Assembly: GCF_027596085.1 (NCBI RefSeq)
Contig: NC_072465.1
Coordinates: 22,145,707-22,209,706, forward strand
Source: Anoplopoma fimbria
Lineage: Eukaryota; Chordata; Actinopteri; Perciformes; Anoplopomatidae
DNA length: 64,000 nt
Reading direction: 5' to 3'
Below, in pieces: positions 35,701 to 45,199 of this stretch. The translations under genes were made by a program, and so were the position numbers. Each line of letters starts with the position of its first letter. Position 1 is the stretch's first letter. The notes under the pieces are model-generated. The model was not told the origin of the DNA, did no database searches, and saw nothing but the letters and a program-made list of their open reading frames with translations.

Positions 35701-38700
35701 GCCACCACCATGTTTCACTGTTGGGATTGTATTGGGCAGGTGATGAGCAGTGCCTGGTTTTCTCCACACATACCGCTTAGAATTAACGCCAAAAGGTTCA
35801 ATCTTGGTCTCATCAGACCAGAGAATCTTATTTCTCATAGTTTGGGAGTCCTCCATGTGTTTTTTGGCAAACTCTATGCGGGCTTTCATATGTCTTGCAC
35901 TGAGGAGAGGCTTCCGTCGGGCCACTCTGCCATAAAGCCCCGACTGGTGGAGGGCTGCAGTGATAGTTGACTTTGTGGAACTTTCTCCCATCTCCCTACT
36001 GCATCTCTGGAGCTCAGCCACAGTGATCTTTGGGTTCTTCTTTACCTCTCTCACCAAGGCTCTTCTCCCACGATTGCTCAGTTTGGCTGGACGGCCAGGT
36101 CTAGGAAGAGTTCTGGTCATCCCATACTTCTTCCATTTAAGGATTATGGAGGCCACTGTGCTCTTAGGAACCTTGAGTGCTGCAGAAATTCTTTTGTAAC
36201 CTTGGCCAGATCTGTGCCTTGCCACAATTCTGTCTCTGAGCTCCTTGGGCAGTTCCTTCGACCTCATGATTCTCATTTGTTCTGACATGCACTGTGAGCT
36301 GTAAGGTCTTATATAGACAGGTGTGTGCCTTTCCTAATCAAGTCCAATCAGTTTAATTAAACACAGCTGGACTCCAATGAAGGAGTAGAACCATCTCAAG
36401 GAGGATCAGAAGAAATGGACAGCATGTGAGTTAAATATGAGTGTCACAGCAAAGGGTCTGAATACTTATGACCATGTGATATTTCAGTTTTTCTTTTTTA
36501 ATAAATTTGCAAAAAGTTCTACATTTCTGTTTTTTTCTGTCAAGATGGGTTGCTGAGTGTACATTAATGCGAAAAAAAATTGAACTTTTTCGATTTTAGC
36601 AAATGGCTGCAATGAAACAAAGAGTGAAAAATTTAAAGGGCTCTGAATACTTTCCGTACCCACTGTATATCATTTCAGTATCACGGAGAGCTTTGACCGA
36701 TTTTTCTCGTGTACTGTTGTGCTCGACTCACATCTGTTTATTCGTGCATTATTAATAATATCACATAGAGTTATTATCTTGTAAATAGATTGTCATCTAA
36801 ACTTTCTGCCAAGCCAAAATTTTGCACAATTTTCTTATTTGCTGTTATCGGATCAACCATTTGAGGCTGACAGTATGTGAAACAATGGCCACCGTAATAC
36901 CTCTTATAATGTTTTGTCTTCTAACGTTAATCTTCTCAAAGAGGATTTCACATCACGGCCTTTTGAATAAATATATTCTGAGTCAATAATGTTGAATAAA
37001 ACGTCATACAAGTGGAAGGACCAGCTTGCTCTGCCTTGTTAAAGTACTATTATTTATATATCAATGAGATATCCATGAGTCATTTCAGCATGAAATGATT
37101 CTGTTAAGAAGTCATCCAAACTCTTAGATCTGCTCATTCACTTCAGGATCACAGAGAGCTTTGAATGATTTTTCTCCTGGACTTTTGTGCTTGCTTCATC
37201 TGTTTATTCGTGCATTATTAATATCATGGAGGATAATCAAATATATATTGAGCCATACAGCAGATGATGTACACAGTACGAGTTATATAAATCTGTTCCC
37301 ATTTGTATCTTAGTTTGAAGAAAGAGAAAATATCCATGAAAACATTTCCACAATGAGTCTTTGCCTCCTCACACCCTCTTCCATGATCTCATTGCCAGGA
37401 CCTGGAAGCTTGCCTCAATATCAAATTGTATTAAATAGCCATTTCACAAAAGCACTTTGAGCGCCTCAACGTTAAGTGCACTCATGTGTTGATGCTGATA
37501 CAGTGATTTACAGCAGCATTATAGCAGCAATTAGACTCATTATATCGAGCATACTAAACCTGCGTGATGCTTAAACTGCAGATTTTAGGCTGACGTCTGA
37601 CAAAACAACGAAGTTTTCACTGCCATAGTCTTGTGCAACACTCGGTTCATCAGGACCAATGAAAACATACCAAAAACAAGGACCATGAATCCTCATTACC
37701 AATAATGACACTAACTAATTGGTATCAAAGTGGAAAAGTTGCAGAGAGTCTGAATGAGAGCCAGCAGGGCGGCATCCAACTGGACAGCGTCCACCTCAAC
37801 GCTTCGGCCTCCATTGTTCTTCAAGGCGGAGTAAACACCACCAGGCAGAAGGTTTGACGCTGATAGATGCTCCAATAGATAAATGTAGCTCTGCAAATGT
37901 TTTAATTCCAGCCAGATTGATCTACAGTGATGGAGTATTTCAAACAGTCCACCCACATCACAGTTCATTTAACACCTTTTGATGTCTCTGAGCATTCTCA
38001 TCTGAACCATATCAGCTGTGAGAGTAAATAAATAACTTCTTCAATCAATCCAAAATAAACACACAGCCAAATATGCATCTAAGTGTACAACCCTCACAAC
38101 CCGATTACAGCAGTAATTTGGCATTAAAGCAGCACTTTAGAGACTGGACAGAGTGTTAATTCCTGACACTTCTAATCATTTGGGTTAGCTTTGTCTGCTC
38201 ACATTTTTTCCGGCACTGACAGCTGATGCGTGAACAGATCAGCCGATTACACTGTGTTGCAAACAGCACCGCTAATGCCGCTGATTACAGTTCCAGTGAC
38301 TTACATCAAAGTCATTTGCAGCAGAATGCAGATAACAGCGCGGATGAATGGTGCACACTCCCCCCCCCCCCTCAATGTAACCTCCCTTTATGCATTAACA
38401 GCACCCTCATTTGACCTCCCTCGCTCATTCTTCTGAAACTCTTGTCGTCACGAATCTCGTCCCCATCCCCTCGAGACTCTCTGCATGAGTCAGCCTATTT
38501 TTTTTGGTCTGTTTCCACAATGGGTGCAGCAGGACAGGCAGGGGGTGGTGTAGCCCACATACTGTACTATAGGACTGGAGATACTCAGTCCTTCAAATCA
38601 CCCCCTCCTCCTGCTCCTCTAGGAGAGTGGAATGTCTGGAGGTGTTTTTTTTTTCCTCAGCGGGAATCGCCCGAACAGCAAATCTCGGCCAATAGTGTGA

Positions 38701-39637
38701 ATGAAATAGTGTTTTTTTTTTTTTACCTGTGTGAGCATTGCAGGTGTACTATAGTATAAAAGCACCTGCAGTAAAGCCAAGGACATGAGAAGTTCTGCAT
38801 CCACACACACCACAAAAATATGAATGGTCATTGGTCACTTTTTTCTTTTAAAGTAGACAAAAACAGACTCACAAACATAAATAACCTCTAAGAAATGAAT
38901 CTCTCAAAGATGTTTTATATATATTAGATTTTTTTTTTTAAGGCATCTAAATAGTCATGCATGCAGGGCAACATACAGAAAGGCCGTTTGGAAACATGAG
39001 TAGGTAGACATTTCCTGCTTTAACTTTTGTATCAATTCTAACATAACTCTCTATATTGACTTGAGGAGGAGCCAGGGGTCAAATGTTTGAACACAGATGT
39101 CACTTGTGTTGTGATGTGGAGCGTTTTGACTAATGACACTCTCCTCAAAATATCATTTACAGCAGCAGCAGAACTGTACAACAGCAAAAGGCCATATTGG
39201 CCATCATTTGGCTGCTGCAGTGCTGAGGCTGCAGCAAAACAGGCCTGGCACTCATAGGGAGAATAATACAATCTGAATATTTGGGGATGGGGATGATAAT
39301 GATGGGTTGTTATTATTATTATTATTATTATTTTATTTTTTTTTTCTCCGTCCATGACCGACACTCACTCTGCGTATCCCGTCCGCCAGTGCAGCCTGCT
39401 GTCTCTCTTCAGGGTGAGCACCGGCCGTGACGCGTGCTCGGTGGAGTACTGCAGGAGCTCCGGGGTGAGGTCCAAGAAATCCGGCCGGCCGTAAGGGAAG
39501 CGCGGCGGCAGGCTGTCCGGTCCGCCGGGCTGGCCGCCACCTGAGTGATGGTTGTGGTGGTGGTGGTGTCCGTGCGGCATCATCCCTCCCACCAGAGTGG
39601 ACATGGCGTTTTTCACTTTGCTGATCATCATCGGCAC
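23768..39637 (-). CDS. ppm1j: ppm1j: PPM/PP2C-family Ser/Thr phosphatase, ten exons, one frameshift
   Basis: A metal-dependent protein phosphatase of the PPM1H/J/M group. Coding exons: 39637-39369, 30900-30786, 29960-29631, 28354-28242, 27954-27870, 27407-27289, 26618-26556, 26271-26164, 24703-24552 and 23909-23768. With the exon 7 frame corrected they give about 498 aa, near the human PPM1J length. PP2C motifs: NAGKSMLNEDQAS (93-105), VFDGHAGSGAA with metal-binding D142, ANAGDSR (270-276), DGLWD (423-427) and GSGDD (481-485). The N-terminus has a His-rich run (residues 22-31). Oddity: exon 7 is 63 bp where 64 is needed; a run of four G at 26579-26582 (C in sense) gives FP then TGA after residue 357. 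Synteny with rhoc and mov10 favours ppm1j over ppm1h. Intron 1 (8.5 kb) holds a Tc1 element and a SINE. Confidence 0.93.
25640..25990 (-). mobile_element. LINE-related 3' fragment in a ppm1j intron
   Basis: The string taagataatcctttattagtc followed by ccacaggggggaaattt, then a run of aagtataataaagag-like motifs, is a familiar fish retrotransposon 3' region in inverse orientation. No intact frame is present. It lies in intron 8. Confidence 0.5.
26556..26618 (-). pseudogene. ppm1j: ppm1j exon 7 with 1-bp deletion (frame disrupted)
   Basis: Both splice sites are normal (ag before 26618, gtaag after 26556). The exon reads WAYKTIVEDDLKFP, then TGA. In the +1 frame it continues LIYGEGKK and joins exon 8 (ARVMATIGV) in phase. 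The lost base falls in the homopolymer 26579-26582. The label marks the broken exon, not the whole gene. Confidence 0.85.
26712..27055. mobile_element. MITE of a common percomorph family
   Basis: The left end ttaaaggaacagtgtgtagca pairs with ctacacactt near 27041-27050. The interior holds ggcagaaatggaatataata, ttctacagtagcccagaa and ttggttgcaatctgcaacct in the order I recall for a very abundant non-autonomous DNA element. The right tip is degraded. It lies in ppm1j intron 6. Confidence 0.65.
28670..28935. repeat. dispersed teleost repeat (acggacagacatt type)
   Basis: Motifs aatgggacggacatgaggtc, acagtgacctcgacctttga, ggacggacggacagacat, and a closing ccatggctgttgccagcg match a highly repeated fish element as I remember it. 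Non-coding; in ppm1j intron 3. Confidence 0.55.
28990..29400 (+). repeat. dispersed percomorph repeat (gcatgctaacat type)
   Basis: It runs through catactaacatgctcacaat, cacaaagaacagctgaggct, gatgatggtgctagatga, ttcatggccatccatccaat and ends near tctagcatggc. This order is characteristic of an abundant repeat in spiny-rayed fish. It abuts the previous repeat in intron 3. Confidence 0.6.
31465..31848 (-). mobile_element. tRNA-type SINE with 13-bp target duplication
   Basis: The insert is 31478-31835. It is flanked by aattttgctaatt (31465-31477) and aattctgctaatt (31836-31848), a 13-bp duplication with one mismatch. On the minus strand an A-box-like tagtggttagc is followed by a perfect B box GGTTCAATTCC (31772-31782), then a long tRNA-unrelated body (gcatgttctccctgtgtcag), and a tail of tggaatgg/tggaaaaatgg. 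It lies in ppm1j intron 1, same strand as the gene. Open frames across it on both strands are incidental. Confidence 0.75.
32690..33000 (+). repeat. diverged local duplication, segment a, copy 1
   Basis: It shares with 36795-37040 a colinear series: tcatcttaactttc, ttatttgctgttag, catttgaggc-like strings, ttataatgttactcc, aataatgttgaataaaa, and a closing agcttggtttt. Divergence is high, so the duplication is old. Confidence 0.5.
33500..34960. other. ppm1j intron 1 interior, no feature
   Basis: Non-coding intron sequence with short chance frames only. Nothing recognisable as a gene, element or simple repeat. Confidence 0.35.
35032..35248 (+). repeat. Tc1 left inverted repeat (217 bp)
   Basis: Pairs with 36448-36665. 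By eye about ten differences in 217 positions, so roughly 95% alike. Outer direct repeat near 35040-35058, inner one near 35224-35245 (cataagtattcagaccctttg). Confidence 0.9.
35248..36288 (-). CDS. Tc1-like transposase, intact, 346 aa
   Basis: A DDE/D transposase that cuts and re-inserts its own element at TA dinucleotides. It is complete: start, paired helix-turn-helix DNA-binding region (about residues 10-110, with the GRPR-type link RPGRPAK at 63-69), then the catalytic core with D159 (WSDET), D250 (FQQDNDPKH) and E285 (SPDLNPIEHLW), spacing DD34E. The length matches the family (about 340 aa), with no stop or frameshift. The first Met is at 36288; internal Met5 and Met8 are alternative starts. 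The stop overlaps the inner edge of the left inverted repeat. Whether it is active cannot be read from sequence; the intact frame and similar inverted repeats suggest a fairly recent insertion. Confidence 0.96.
   Translation of the reverse strand: MSEQMRIMRSKELPKELRDRIVARHRSGQGYKRISAALKVPKSTVASIILKWKKYGMTRTLPRPGRPAKLSNRGRRALVREVKKNPKITVAELQRCSREMGESSTKSTITAALHQSGLYGRVARRKPLLSARHMKARIEFAKKHMEDSQTMRNKILWSDETKIEPFGVNSKRYVWRKPGTAHHLPNTIPTVKHGGGSIMLWGCFSAAGTGRLVAIEGKMNAAKYRDILEENLLQSAQDLRLGRRFTFQQDNDPKHTAKITKEWLRNKSVTILDWPSQSPDLNPIEHLWRDLKMAVHQRSPSNLTELERICKEEWQRIPKSRCEKLVASFPRRLMAVLAQKGASTQY
36448..36665 (-). repeat. Tc1 right inverted repeat (218 bp)
   Basis: Inverse of 35032-35248 with small differences. 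Between it and the transposase start (36289-36447) lies the short 5' untranslated part, including tcttatataga, which may serve as a TATA-like element in transcript sense. Confidence 0.9.
36670..37240 (+). repeat. diverged local duplication, segments b (copy 1), a and b (copy 2)
   Basis: 36680-36760 (atcacggagagctttgaccg to tttattcgtgcattattaat) recurs at 37147-37223 (atcacagagagctttgaatg to the same ending). The part left of the Tc1 (34985-35030, caacatgaaatgattctgtt) recurs at 37085-37128. So the second copy shows the site without the Tc1. Segment a copy 2 is 36795-37040. Confidence 0.6.
37240..39300. other. ppm1j intron 1, 5' part
   Basis: No exon seen. An 85-codon minus-strand frame (37711-37968) resembles no family I know. 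39150-39290 is a balanced-composition block (cagcagcagaactgt, ggccatattggccatcattt) that could be a conserved element. A (TTA)n array spans 39309-39333 next to the exon 1 donor. Confidence 0.35.
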
Positions 39638-39850
39638 CGACTGCGTAAAAGAACCGGACGGGAAACCAAACGCGATGATATGTCAGAGAGGAATAAACCC
39701 AAAACCCAAAACACAACTGAGCCAGTGACGAGGATCATTTCAGGAAGCGTTTTTTTTTTTCCTCTCCTCGGCCCCATGTGACAGCTTTCAGGGCAGGCAG
39801 ACTCGATGTTTTCCTCATTCAAACAGAATAAAGCTCTCACTGTAATCCGC
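39638..39850 (-). promoter_or_regulatory. ppm1j: ppm1j 5' UTR and promoter region (putative)
   Basis: It lies just upstream of the start ATG (39635-39637) and shares the raised GC and CpG content of exon 1. The minus-strand codon context before ATG is ccgatg. No TATA box is evident; transcription start unknown. Confidence 0.4.
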
Positions 39851-40419
39851 CTGATAACTCATCTCAGAAGGCAGGGCTTCAAAAGAGACCGTGAACACAT
39901 CATACGCATCCAACAAATATTCATAGGCTGCTTTATTCACCAGGATGAACATATCCTTAAAGTGAAAGTCAGCACATTTAGTTAAACTACCATGATACAT
40001 GTAACCTTATTATCACCATCCATTTGGACAGATGTTAAAGGGCACTCAACATGTTATATTTACACACTTTAACACAGAAACTCATGTTGTGAACATCCAA
40101 AAGGAATTTGTAAAGTGTTTTTACTTATCGTAGCTAATCACTTTATGAAAGCTAAGTCCCTATTTAAATAATGCTTGACTGATCAGTCAATAACAACCAG
40201 GTCCACTTGAGTGTTAAGTAATTGATTGTCAAGTGATTGATAAAGGTTCATGAGTGTCACTTTCTAATCATAAACTATCAACTCTTAAATACAATAATAA
40301 TAAGTTATGAGGGTCACAGTTCATTTACATTTACTCAAGTACTTTACAAGTACAATTTTGAGGTATTTTTTATTTCCTTGTACATTTCACTTCACTATAT
40401 TTAACATATTCTGCCATAA

Positions 40420-40690
40420 TATTCCTCTTATAGGGATATTATTCAGTATTTGTTTTTTTTTATTACAAATGTTTACACTGCACTGTTTGCACACATTTTA
40501 CATTTTAAATACTCACCTGCTGTACATAGTAAAGTTTTCATTCTTTTTGTGTATTTTTTATCTTGTATATTGTTGTTATTGTGTTTGTTGTTCGCTGCTG
40601 CTGGCTGGCTGAGGGCTACCAAACGGAATTTCGTTGTATCACTACAATGACAACAAAAACCTCTTTATCTTTATTTTTTATCTTATCTTT
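40420..40690 (+). mobile_element. LINE 3' tail
   Basis: It contains tttacactgcactgtttgca, ctgctgtacatagtaaag, ttgtatattgttgttattgt and aacggaatttcgttgtatc, and ends gacaacaaaaacctctttatc. This is the usual 3' end of a fish non-LTR retrotransposon. No reverse-transcriptase part is attached. Confidence 0.55.
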
Positions 40691-41579
40691 ATTTATGTCT
40701 TTAAAGGGTGCCTTCATAAAGAAGTACTGAATATGCTCCTGGAAACAAACAAACTGATAACATGAAGGCAGATCTTTCAAACATGGTTTCAGTTTTAGGG
40801 AGGATTCTCAGAAACAGGTTGTTATGAACTGACACATTTGTAGATAACATTTTTATCTACAAATTCACTAGATGCAGCTGTAGCAGAGCTTGAGTGCTGA
40901 CTAATCACTTGTTGTACTGCAGTTAGTTAGTTGGTAGAGAAGGCCCAGTAGCCATATTTCATCATATTTCCATCACTACAGCACAGTACAGTTAATCAGA
41001 GCATGAAGGAGCTGGAGTTTGGCATCAGATAGAGTCCTTGTTTTGAAAGAGAAGCAGCACTTATGGTACGTTAAGAGCTCCTTGTGTTACATAATCACTT
41101 TTACCTAAAGGTCACAGTCCATCTTTCAGCTGACAGCTCAAGGGCCGGAGCTGATATGTGGTTTTAATGCACAACTATTGATTGTATTTTATAGAAAGCA
41201 CTGTCAACAGGTAAACAAAACACCCATCGCCCATTCCTACTTATTCCCACTGTCAACACTGCTCTTTCATTTGTAATATTCTTGTCTTTGTTACTGTTTG
41301 ACAAACAGAATAAGAATTGGTTCACTAAGTATAAATCACTGAAGTTTATTATGAAATACACAAAACGTATTTTCTCATCATGTTCTATGGGCTACATGTA
41401 AGCTACATTGGTACTCAATTCTAATTCATTCATTGGTTCATTTATTGTAATTGTATTTTTGGAATTAGTAAAAGTAGATCCATATCACATTACAGGACCA
41501 GAGCAGTTGTGTCTTTGATTGCTGTGTGTTTGTGTTCTTATGTATACTGTTATAATGATGGAACATAATTGAGAGTGTT

Positions 41580-42060
41580 TACTCAAGTAGACCTACTTTT
41601 GATGTATTTGCACTTGTTCTACTATACACTTTTACTCAAATACATTTACTCAAGAACTTAGATACAAAGCTTAGCTACTTGTTCTTTACTTGAGTATTTC
41701 CATTTCATTGTACTTTCTACTTCTACTCCGTTACATTGCTTGACAGCTGTAGTTACTTGTTACATTGCAGATTAATATTTACATACAACATTAAGGATGA
41801 ATTAATGAAATATAATGTTCTTGGACAGATTAAACCAAAACCAAAAAGTATTAAAAAAAAACACTTAACCACTTAGCTAGAACAGTAAAGTGCTGCTCAT
41901 CAGTAAAATATAATAGCTTTAACACTTAGCTAGAACAGTAAAGTGCTGCTCATCAGTAAAATATAATAGTATAAGTCTCAAAGACCAGTTTTATGCATTA
42001 AGTACTTTTATATTGGTGCTTTAAGTATTTGCTATTAGTATTTTATAGTACTTTTACTTT
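41580..42060 (+). repeat. diverged 'acttgagtatttcc' repeat
   Basis: The string ctttacttgagtatttccat followed by tactttctacttctactcc and gacagctgtagttactt is a familiar dispersed fish repeat. The 46-bp tandem duplication at 41871-41969 lies within it. Further fragments appear at about 43450-43560 and 44340-44470. Confidence 0.5.
41871..41969. repeat. perfect 46-bp direct tandem duplication
   Basis: 41871-41916 and 41924-41969 are identical over 46 bases (acttagctagaacagtaaag onward), separated by ctttaac, giving a 53-bp period. The absence of mismatches indicates a recent event or an assembly duplication. Confidence 0.9.
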
Positions 42061-43164
42061 CTTGGAGTTATGGAGAGTTTTCAGTGTGCTACTTTTATGA
42101 TTTTACATATAAAACCATATTCTGAGTTTATAAAACATGATGCAGTGTTATTGATTAAATCATCCAACAGTCATGAACTTAATTAAGCAGTTATTTAAAA
42201 GTAGTATTAGTACTTTAACTTAGTCAATAGCTCTCTATACAGAGTTAGAATTTTCCCTGCTTTATCGCCATGAAGTAAAGAGACCACAAAGTGTGTTAAT
42301 GCAGTGATGTGGTTCTGTGCATTATGTTCAGGACAGTTAGATGTTTGCACCTGTGTGTATTCTCCAGAAGATGGAGCTAAAGTATTACAGGATGAGAAGC
42401 AAAACAATTGGTGTTACAACGCTGTAGAAGAGGCTCATATGAACCAATGATCGTGTCCTTTGACCTTTTAAACAGATGGAACTTTTGTCTAACTTGCTTG
42501 TTACACCAGGTAAAATGTTATTCTACGGCTCAGCAGGAACTTTAACACATTTCTGTTCATTACAACTTTTTTTTTTAAAGAATAACAGCTGTTTTATTGC
42601 TAGGACCTCTACATGCTGGCAAGTGATGAAAGGAGATTGAATAATTGCATTCGGATTAAATAATGAATGAAAAAAAATTACTTTTATTTCCCCTCTCAAA
42701 GATGAAGAACTCTCAACATGCAGAAGCAGTGGATAGAGATTTAATCTCCCTCATGATGAATGACTGTCTGCTTCTCTGTCGGAGGCTGCTGAGGCCGAAT
42801 CCAAGGGAAACAGAGAAATGAAGGGATAATTTGTTTTCTACGATACGATGACCGGATTTCTGGTAGGAGGTCAGGAAGTCATGCGATCAGTAGAGAAAAA
42901 CAAGACAAAAGAAAAAGAACTCCTATGGAGTTCATATTTCATTTTGTGGTACTGCGGTCGGATATACACTGTAAAAGTATTCATTTTAACAAGGTTTTCA
43001 TCTTTATCTTATATTTAGTTTTGAATGTGTTGCTGGCTCACAGGCACTGTAGTCATCAACTAAACAAACAATGTAATATTTTAATGTTAAATTCTAAGAA
43101 TATGTGAAATCAATTTTGAAGGAGGAATATCTAACAAATGTGGCCCCTAACTATTGTCTATGTA

Positions 43165-43440
43165 AAGATGTAATGTCTATCTGAGCAGAGAATGAAGTCG
43201 CTGTGTGTGTTGTACTCAGAGGTCGTGTTCTTGCATGTGAACAACCAGCTAGCTCACGGCGGTTCCCCTCAGGTAAACAATATCAGCTCTATCAGCACTT
43301 TTGTCCTAGTTTGCACTGTTAGCGTTGTTAGCATCATTAGCTGTAAGCTGCCCAGCTCGCCGTCAACATGTTGAGAGCCAATGAGAGGCAATCGAAATGC
43401 TTCCAATCTCAGGTATTGCACCTTTAAAGAAAACAAGAGG
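43165..43440 (+). repeat. dispersed repeat, copy 1 of 2
   Basis: It shares a colinear core with 52300-52530: ctgagcagagaatgaa, tgtgtgtgtt, ggcggttcccctca-ggtaaacaatatcagctc / cggttccccctcatgtaaac, then cactgttagcgttgttagca and gttagctg. It ends ttgcacctttaaag. Confidence 0.65.
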
Positions 43441-44220
43441 TTCATTTTAAAATCAGTGTTGTAAAGTAAATAAAAAAGTATATTCTATCAAGTGCTGTAC
43501 TTTGGTAAAAGTTGAGGCACTTTTACATTTATTTGACAAGTTATATTTACTACGTTTAAGATCAAAATTTTGCAAAAAACTGTCTGGTTGGGGATCCTGA
43601 AGGCCACAGCATGGTTCATGAGAACTGCTTGTCAGATGGTCAAAAAGCTTCAGAAACCTCCTCCTCCCAAACCTCTCTAATGTCAGGAAAGGAGGAGCTG
43701 TAACTTTCCAAAACTCACAATCTGACGTTCACTCCACACCATGTCTGGCTGTGCGCAGGTGAGAAAGTAAATAGTTGAACTTCTCTCTCATGCTTTCCTT
43801 TTTCAGTCTTTAGCCATCTATTTCTGTCCCTTTTCCTGTGTACAAGTCAGTGCAACTCTGAATCATAGGTGGACTCAGGCTGTATGGGGTGCAGGGCCGC
43901 AAAACCGTAACAGGGGCTGCATATGGTGAAGCACCAGCACACAGTTTTCTAGCATGTATCATTTTCTCCACCGTAGAGGACATCGAGGGCAACTGACCTC
44001 TAGGTTGGGAACCACTGGACTTAACTACCTAAATTAAAATATAGTAGTTCCTCAACAGGCTTCAACAGTAAAATGCTACTTATGCATTGAGTATTATATC
44101 AGTATTTCATCTAATAATGCCATTAGTGATAGTCAAACACTCACAGGAGCCATTTTTCTGCAGAACGAGAGACTTTTACTTTTGATACTTAACAATAAGA
44201 ACGTTTTGCTGATAGTACAT

Positions 44221-44300
44221 TACATTACATTACATTACAGTCATTTAGCAGACGCTTTTATCCAAAGCGACTTACAGGAAGTGTATTCAACATAGGTATT
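44221..44300 (+). mobile_element. widespread teleost repeat end (tttagcagacgcttt)
   Basis: Five copies of acatt precede acagtcatttagcagacgct, tttatccaaagcgacttaca, a motif found in great numbers in teleost genomes as I recall it. The family name is not given because I cannot check it. Confidence 0.6.
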
Positions 44301-44829
44301 CAAGAGAACTACTAGTCACCAGAGGTCATAAGTGCATCTCCTTTCTTAAACAAGCATCTAGTAGTACTATGGTACCTTTACTTAGTAAGTAGGATCTTCA
44401 ATGTAGGACTCATACTTGTAATGGACTCTTGGTATTGCACTGGTACTGTTACTTAAAGGATAGGAATGGTCATCCATCACTGTTGAAAATAAACAGGTTT
44501 GCAACAGAGTTGTGAGTGTGTGGCTTTATCCTCCTTTCTTTGAATTACTTACAGTTTGACACAATCTTTTTTCACATGTATTGAGTATTATCTTATACAG
44601 TAGGAGGCGATATTCAGAAAACCAAAAGTAAAATTCTCTCATCTTGATAGCAGATTCATTCACTTGTGTTAAACTTGAATGTACGACCTGTAAGATAATA
44701 TACGTTCTATATGGTAATTTTTTTTGCAGTGTAACGTTGGCTGTTGTGATTGTGCTCTATTTCTGTTTATTAAAGCTGTCTGCACTCTCACTGTTCAGAC
44801 TAAATTGGGTTCATACATTCTGACTTTGT

Positions 44830-45180
44830 GAGGGCATTATTTCTCTCTCTGTGTCTACAGCTCCCCACTGGTATCTGAGCAACTTGGTGAAGTTGGAAAC
44901 TCCATTATGGGCAGGCCCCTGATGAAAACCCATTAATGGCCCTGCAATCGGGATTGAGGTCGGGGAAAAGACCTGGCGGTGCAACAGCACACAAAGCCAT
45001 AAAGCCTGATGTAGCTGCCTCTGATCGAGCATCTGCAGCTGAGGAAGAATAACTGTCCCGGTGTCTGCCGACCTGTTGAATTAAAGGAGGCATTAACTGC
45101 TGCTTCCTCTGCATTATTGATGGCCGGCTCCATTCCTCAGGCCATTATGCCTCCTATTTCTCCTCTTGCAATTTTCTGGT
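44830..45180. promoter_or_regulatory. candidate conserved non-coding element
   Basis: The block is non-repetitive, has balanced composition, and is set in A/T-rich DNA (gaaaacccattaatggccct, then acacaaagccataaagcctg). Frames across it on the minus strand look like chance. Location between the ppm1j start and the putative tafa3 leader would suit a cis-regulatory element. The idea rests on composition only. Confidence 0.25.
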
Positions 45181-45199
45181 AGACGTCCCACTGTCTTCA

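Larger units (their letters stand above)
35032..36665 (-). mobile_element. full-length Tc1/mariner transposon, IR/DR type, 1634 bp
   Basis: Bounded by long inverted repeats and by TA at 35030-35031 and 36666-36667, the target duplication of this superfamily. The left tip reads aagtgggtacgg where the right reads cagtgggtacgg (as inverted), one base off. Each inverted repeat carries an outer and an inner copy of aagtattcagacc-like sequence, the IR/DR layout of Sleeping Beauty-like elements. It encodes one uninterrupted transposase. It lies in intron 1 of ppm1j, in the same orientation. Confidence 0.95.

Noticed and set aside
35288..36199. Plus-strand frames of 60-97 codons
   Set aside because: Antisense shadows of the intact Tc1 transposase.
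37711..37968. 85-codon minus-strand frame inside ppm1j intron 1
   Set aside because: Matches no family I recognise, and there are no flanking frames or convincing splice partners; kept as chance sequence.
23768..39637. Calling all of ppm1j a pseudogene
   Set aside because: Only one base is missing, in a homopolymer; splice sites, frame and motifs are otherwise intact, so an error or a single allele is more likely.
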